Positions 59,729-64,000 of a DNA stretch of 64,000 nucleotides are shown here, piece after piece. Origin of the DNA: Haloferula sp. BvORR071 (lineage in GTDB: Bacteria > Verrucomicrobiota > Verrucomicrobiia > Verrucomicrobiales > Akkermansiaceae); contig NZ_BATP01000003.1 of assembly GCF_000739615.1 (NCBI RefSeq), positions 1-64,000 on the forward strand, read 5' to 3'. The notes beneath the pieces are model-generated. The model saw nothing but the letters and a program-made list of their open reading frames with translations, had not been told where the DNA came from and searched no databases. The position numbers were made by a program, and so were the translations under genes. Each line of letters begins with the position of its first letter. Position 1 is the first letter of the stretch.

Positions 59729-60910
59729 TCAGGCTGCGGGAGCACCATCCATGCGGAAGGTGAAGCGGGTGCCGTCCACGTCCGACTTCACCTCGATCTT
59801 CCCGCCGTGGGCCTTGGCGATCTCGGAGGCGATGTAGAGGCCGAGGCCCAGGCCTTGCTTTTGTCCGCTGGTGTCCCCGCGGGCGAAGGGTTGGAAGAGT
59901 CGGTCCATGGTCTCGGCGGGGATCGGTTCGGCGGCATTCTCCACCGCGAGTTCGAAGCGACCTCCCTGGCTGCGGGCGTGGACCCTCACGGGTTCGCCAT
60001 CCTTGCCGTGGGTCAGGGCATTGCCTAACAGATTGGTGAAGAGCTGGGCCAGACGGCGTTTGTCGTGGACCACGGGATCGATGAGATCGAAAGCCATCTC
60101 AATCGTTTTATCGGGCCGCATTGCGCGGGCTTCCTCGACCGCTTGGCGCAAGACTGGTTCCGGCGACTCCTCGGCGCAGCCTTCAAGTGCGATCCCGCCT
60201 CCCAGGCGGCCGCGGGCGAAATCCATGACATCCTCGATGAGCTCGGACATGCGGGTGACGCTGCGGTCCATCATCGCGGCGACTCTCGCGGCCTTGGGGT
60301 CGCCGCTCAGTTCCTGGAGCAGGACGACGCCGGTGCGGAGGGCTCCCAAGGGATTCCGAAGATCATGACCGAGCACCGCAATGAATTCCTCGCGAAGTTC
60401 CGCGGCCTCGCGTTCCACCTTCAAGCGGGCCTCCGACTCTAACAATCGCTCGGTGGTCTCGATGTGCAGGGCGATGAGTTCCGCGAACATCTTGAACATC
60501 CCGATTACAGCAGGCGTTTTTAGTTTCGCCGGTTTGGGATCGATCGCGCAGAGGGTGCCGAAGAAGCTGCCGTCCTTGAGGATAATCGGCATCGAGATGT
60601 AGCTCTGGAAGCCATACTGCCGCGGTGTGGCGTGGCAGGCGTAGGTATCGTCCTCGGCGACGTGATCGATCACCACCGCATTGCGATGCTGGCGGATCTC
60701 ATTGCAGATGGTGGTCTCCAGTTGCAACTCGCCGCCCGGCTTGAGCCCGAAGCTGATTTCATCCTTCACGCTGCAGGCGATCCAACGCTCCCCGGTGACC
60801 CGCGCGACCGCGGCAAAACCCATGCCCGTGGTCCGGCAGATCACGTCGAGGATGGTGGGCACCGCACCGATGGAAGCGATGAGGGCAAGGTCTTTCTGAA
60901 AATCGTCCAC
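59729..60910 (-). CDS. Soluble GAF-domain sensor histidine kinase
   Basis: A 393-residue kinase with no membrane segment. A GAF domain (about 15-150) has ERWIACSVKDEISFGLKPGG and QSYISMPIILKDGSFFGTL, the cyanobacteriochrome/phytochrome-like type; a chromophore cysteine in the usual position is not evident. The HisKA region has FIAVLGHDLRNPL with phosphoacceptor His182. The HATPase part shows the N box (NLLGNALTHG) and G box (GLGLGLYIASEIAKAHGG). The D/F boxes are short. No response regulator is adjacent, so the partner is unknown. The signal sensed is also unknown. Confidence 0.88.
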   Translation of the reverse strand: MDDFQKDLALIASIGAVPTILDVICRTTGMGFAAVARVTGERWIACSVKDEISFGLKPGGELQLETTICNEIRQHRNAVVIDHVAEDDTYACHATPRQYGFQSYISMPIILKDGSFFGTLCAIDPKPAKLKTPAVIGMFKMFAELIALHIETTERLLESEARLKVEREAAELREEFIAVLGHDLRNPLGALRTGVVLLQELSGDPKAARVAAMMDRSVTRMSELIEDVMDFARGRLGGGIALEGCAEESPEPVLRQAVEEARAMRPDKTIEMAFDLIDPVVHDKRRLAQLFTNLLGNALTHGKDGEPVRVHARSQGGRFELAVENAAEPIPAETMDRLFQPFARGDTSGQKQGLGLGLYIASEIAKAHGGKIEVKSDVDGTRFTFRMDGAPAA

Positions 60911-61079
60911 AGGGCAGCAGGCGGGTTGGAGCGGGGGAAGTTGGGCGTCCGAACTGACGCGTTGCGCTCCTTTGTGATTCTCCGTGAGCCGGGGGTGGAT
61001 TGGCGAGCGGATTTCTGTCCGCGATTTTGCGGATAAGCCGAGACCAAGTGGTTCGCCTACAGGATCGTAGGGCGTGGGC

Positions 61080-62954
61080 CTACTTCTTTGCGGGATCGTA
61101 GAAGATCCGGATGTCCGCCTTCTCGCCGCCTAGCAGTTGCTGTGCGCGTTTCAGGGCGTCGCGGGTCGAGAGGTTTGGGTTGCTCGGCCGGTTGAGGAAG
61201 ATGTTGCTTTCGCCGCCCTTGCGGTTGGCTCCCTGCTGGATGGTTTCGAGCACGCCGGAGTGCTTGAGCACGCGGTAGACGTCGCGGGTGGCGCCGGAGA
61301 TCAGGACGTGGCGGTCATTCGCGCGCATGAACTTGATCAGGTCCTCCAGCGCGAGCACGGAAGTCGCATCGAGGTGGCGGGCGTTCTTGAGGCGCAGGAT
61401 GATGATCTTGAGCGATTCATCCGCCGCGGTGCGCTGGATCTGGGTGCGGAAGAGTTCGGCGGCGCCGAAGAAGAGGTCGCCCTCCACGTGAACGATCGAG
61501 ATCGCCGGGTTCGGGCGCTGGCGCTTCTCGCCCATCTGGCGGAGTTCCCCGGCGTCGTTGAACTCGTATTCCACCAAGTGGGGCCGACTGGCCTTGCGCA
61601 GGAAGAGGGTCACGGAGATCGCAACGCCGATGAAGATCGCGAGGTGCAGCGGGGCGATCAGGGTGGCGATGAAGGTGATGACCAGCACGGCCGCGTCGTC
61701 CGGCGTCGAGCGCGCGCAGATGCGGATGTTGTGGCGGTTGATCAGGGCGAGGGCGATGCCGACTACCAGAGCGGCGAGCACCGCCTTCGGCACGTAATCG
61801 ATCAGGGAGACACCGCCGAACTTGGGCAGCCATGCGATCAGCAAGGCGGTGGAAAGCACCAGCATGCCCGAGTAGACGGAGGACATCCGGGTCCGCGCAC
61901 CGGAGTTGAAATTGAGCGAGGATCGCAGCAGGGATCCGGAGGCGGGCATGCCGCCGGCGATGGCCGAGGCAATATTCGCGAGGCCCACCGCGAACATGTC
62001 CTGGTTCACGTCCGAGCGGTCGCCAGAGCGCGAGGCGATGGTCTTTGCCATCAGGGTATTCTCGAGGCAGGCGAGGAAGGCGATAGCCAGCGAGACCCCG
62101 AGTAGGGAAGAGATGTCCTCAAAGATCCCGCTGCGGGTGAGATCGGGGAAATTGGGCATCAGGTCCGCAGGCTGGAAATTCCGGAAACGGGCCACGCCGC
62201 TGAAAAAGCCGCTCTTTTGGTGGGCCAAGGTGCCGAAGACCGCGGAGCAGAAGACCAGCACGATGGCGAGATTCGGCCAGCGCGGCTTCCACTTCCTCAT
62301 CAGGAAGAAGGCCAGGAAGGTGCAGGCACCGATTACCAGAGGCGGCCAATCGGCGTGGGGCAGGGAACGGACCAAGGCCTCGACCAAGCCGACGAAGGAG
62401 CGCGGGCGCAGTTCATCCACCTCGTAGGCCACGCCTAACAGGTGCTTGAACTGATTGGTCATGATCAGCACCGCCGCACCGGAGACGTAACCGACGAGCA
62501 CTGAGCGCGAGATATACTGCAGTAAGTCCGCCACCCGCAGGATCGAGCCGATCAGGCAGAAAATGCCGACCATCAGGACCAGCAGCGGCACGAGCTGGGT
62601 CTCGCGGGCGCCAAGCATCGGCTCTACGGCGAAGAAACCGAAGAGCATGAAGGCGGTCGCATTCGTCGGCCCCAGGATCGTGTGACGGCTACCCGCGAAG
62701 AACGGCGCGATGATCGAGGCTGCCGCAGAACAGGCGATGCCGAAGACGATCGGCAGCTCAGCGATCGCCGCGTAGGCGATGCCCTGCGGGATATCGAGCA
62801 GGGAGACATTCAGCGCGGCCTTGCCATCGGCGCGGAATTTTTCCCGGTCGTATTGCCGCCAGGTATGGAGGATGGGCAGCGGGTCGAGCTTGCCACCCCG
62901 GAAGAACTCCACGAGGCGGCGGAGAATCCGGCGGGGCTGGAAATGGTGGCTCAT
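61080..62954 (-). CDS. SulP-family inorganic anion transporter with STAS domain
   Basis: A 624-residue membrane transporter. The first about 450 residues have 10-14 membrane segments with the family signature SLLDIPQGIAYAAIAELP (an early Gln/Pro-rich helix 1) and AFMLFGFFAVEP. A cytoplasmic STAS domain (about 480-590) follows, with ISIVHVEGDLFFGAAELF and LKNARHLDATSVLALEDL. The family moves sulfate, bicarbonate or other anions; which one is not decidable. A 30-residue tail (RDALKRAQQLLGGEKADIRI) extends beyond the STAS domain. The gene is 28 bp downstream of the LptF/G gene on the same strand. Confidence 0.92.
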   Translation of the reverse strand: MSHHFQPRRILRRLVEFFRGGKLDPLPILHTWRQYDREKFRADGKAALNVSLLDIPQGIAYAAIAELPIVFGIACSAAASIIAPFFAGSRHTILGPTNATAFMLFGFFAVEPMLGARETQLVPLLVLMVGIFCLIGSILRVADLLQYISRSVLVGYVSGAAVLIMTNQFKHLLGVAYEVDELRPRSFVGLVEALVRSLPHADWPPLVIGACTFLAFFLMRKWKPRWPNLAIVLVFCSAVFGTLAHQKSGFFSGVARFRNFQPADLMPNFPDLTRSGIFEDISSLLGVSLAIAFLACLENTLMAKTIASRSGDRSDVNQDMFAVGLANIASAIAGGMPASGSLLRSSLNFNSGARTRMSSVYSGMLVLSTALLIAWLPKFGGVSLIDYVPKAVLAALVVGIALALINRHNIRICARSTPDDAAVLVITFIATLIAPLHLAIFIGVAISVTLFLRKASRPHLVEYEFNDAGELRQMGEKRQRPNPAISIVHVEGDLFFGAAELFRTQIQRTAADESLKIIILRLKNARHLDATSVLALEDLIKFMRANDRHVLISGATRDVYRVLKHSGVLETIQQGANRKGGESNIFLNRPSNPNLSTRDALKRAQQLLGGEKADIRIFYDPAKK

Positions 62955-62982
62955 GGCGGCGCCGGTCGCTCGCTTGCTGGCT

Positions 62983-64000
62983 TCAGCGGAAGCGCGCGCG
63001 GCGCAGCAGGTAGAGGCCGATCAAGACGCAAGCGATATTCGGCCCCCACAGCCCCGCGAGCACGGCGGCCTTGGTGGTGCCACCCGACATGCTGCAGACG
63101 AAGTAGGCCGCACCGATCAGCAGGCTGAGCACCAGACCGGTGGAGGTATCCTTGCGCCGGGCCTTGATCCCGAGCGGAATGCCGACGAATGCGAAGGCCA
63201 AACAGGCGAAGGACGAGGCGTAGCGGCGTTGCTCCTCCGACCAGAAGCGCGAGATTTGAAGGCGCCGCGAGAGGGCCTCGTTCTTGGCCAGCTTGGGATC
63301 CGTGGCCAGGTATTCCCGGATCTGCCGATTGGTCATGGTGTTCGCCTTCGGCTTCGGCGGCTTCATCTCGAAGGGAATGACCGCGGGAACGGCCTCGCTG
63401 GCGACGATCATCTTGACCGCACCCTTTGTCCCGTCCTCCTTGTCCTTCTCCGTAGTCTCAAGATAGGCGTCGAAAAGGCGGAAGTTGAACTGGCGTTTGA
63501 CGAGGTCGGCTTCTGTCTGCGCGCTCTGCGCATGTACGTAAACCGGCGGCGTATAGATGAACGGCGAATTCGGGTCCTTGGGGTCCTTCCTCTTCTTCTC
63601 GGCGACCTTGAAGAGGTGGAGATTCTTGATGTAGCTGCCCTTCTCGTTGGACTCCCCCAAGTAGACGCGCACGCCCTTGGCAGTTTCGTCCAAGCGGGCC
63701 AAGCCATCGGTCTCCGCGGCCGCGCGCAGCATGCTCAGCGGATCTGTAAAGAAGGCCCGGACGAAGATGTAGTCGACCTCGTTGTTGGACTTTGGCGCGA
63801 TGGTGACATTCAGCCACAAGCAAAGAGCCGAGAGGGCGCCTGCGATGGCGAAAACCGGGGCCGAGAGACGGGCCAAGCTAATGCCAGCCACCCGGAAGCC
63901 AGTCAATTCCTGGTCCGAGGACATCCTGCCGAAGACCAGCAGGATGGCCGAGAGGAAGGCCCACGGGATGGTGTAGATGAGCGAGGCGGGGATGCTGGCG
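62983..64000 (-). CDS. LptF/LptG-family permease (partial, cut by window edge)
   Basis: The frame is open from the right edge; a candidate ATG at 63924 is internal, since the residues before it (IPWAFLSAILLVFGRM) fit the family's first membrane helices. The visible 340 residues show a helix pair, a large periplasmic beta-jellyroll (about residues 40-210 from the ATG), and the final helices (FAFVGIPLGIKARRKDTSTG). This is the membrane subunit of the LptB2FG exporter that extracts lipopolysaccharide from the inner membrane. Whether it is LptF or LptG cannot be told from this fragment. It is followed by the SulP transporter. Confidence 0.85.
   Translation of the reverse strand, partial: ASIPASLIYTIPWAFLSAILLVFGRMSSDQELTGFRVAGISLARLSAPVFAIAGALSALCLWLNVTIAPKSNNEVDYIFVRAFFTDPLSMLRAAAETDGLARLDETAKGVRVYLGESNEKGSYIKNLHLFKVAEKKRKDPKDPNSPFIYTPPVYVHAQSAQTEADLVKRQFNFRLFDAYLETTEKDKEDGTKGAVKMIVASEAVPAVIPFEMKPPKPKANTMTNRQIREYLATDPKLAKNEALSRRLQISRFWSEEQRRYASSFACLAFAFVGIPLGIKARRKDTSTGLVLSLLIGAAYFVCSMSGGTTKAAVLAGLWGPNIACVLIGLYLLRRARFR

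Overview
This 64 kb window (about 62% G+C) looks like a chromosomal segment of a free-living Verrucomicrobiota bacterium, most like the Luteolibacter/Haloferula group. The evidence is a LexA gene preceded by a TGTTC-N4-GAACA palindrome (the verrucomicrobial SOS box), two PEP-CTERM-type secreted proteins, a very long autotransporter-associated repeat protein, a PVC-type haem-binding dehydrogenase fused to ThuA and DUF1080 domains, a sialate O-acetylesterase, and several giant multidomain exported proteins. No tRNA, rRNA, CRISPR array, phage, transposase or plasmid gene was seen.

Layout: (1) 1-2.2 kb, the end of an alpha/beta hydrolase and a reverse-strand sialate O-acetylesterase. (2) 2.5-17.4 kb, two tandem paralogous metzincin-type proteins of 2902 and 1647 residues built from PKD, Calx-beta, PA14, cadherin-like, LamG and He_PIG modules and sharing one C-terminal domain. 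They are followed by a start-stop-coupled lipoprotein and a small zinc-ribbon membrane protein. (3) 17.5-19.4 kb, an ABC exporter pair. (4) 19.4-31.9 kb, mostly reverse-strand genes: an FG-GAP/EF-hand protein, glycogen branching enzyme, a DsbD-like disulfide reductase, a glycine-zipper lipoprotein, dihydroorotate dehydrogenase and HemW, plus one forward PEP-CTERM gene behind an AT-rich leader with a tandem repeat. (5) 32-36.2 kb, an autotransporter-repeat protein. (6) 36.6-43.7 kb, housekeeping genes: der, pgsA, an EEP-family phosphatase/nuclease, bioF and a D,D-carboxypeptidase. In between lie an amber-interrupted ORF and a 157 bp inverted-repeat element. (7) 43.8-51.7 kb, lexA, a GIY-YIG protein, a lipoprotein hydrolase, an NlpC/P60-like lipoprotein, trmO, an ankyrin lipoprotein, an ACT-domain protein and a GH95 N-domain-like protein. 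(8) 51.7-64 kb, a small membrane protein, the 1714-residue ThuA/DUF1080/dehydrogenase/cytochrome fusion, a repeat protein, a second PEP-CTERM protein, a GAF histidine kinase, a SulP transporter and a partial LptF/G permease.

The content suggests a saprophyte that invests heavily in exported, calcium-binding, carbohydrate-recognising and peptidase-like surface proteins, alongside ordinary envelope, repair and cofactor genes. No single self-contained new system is obvious. The best leads are the giant paralog pair with its shared C-terminal module, the hemW start buried in an upstream terminator, the tandem repeat upstream of a PEP-CTERM gene, the inverted-repeat element, the interrupted ORF, the repetitive basic tail on Der, and a marked sequence context for TTA leucine codons.
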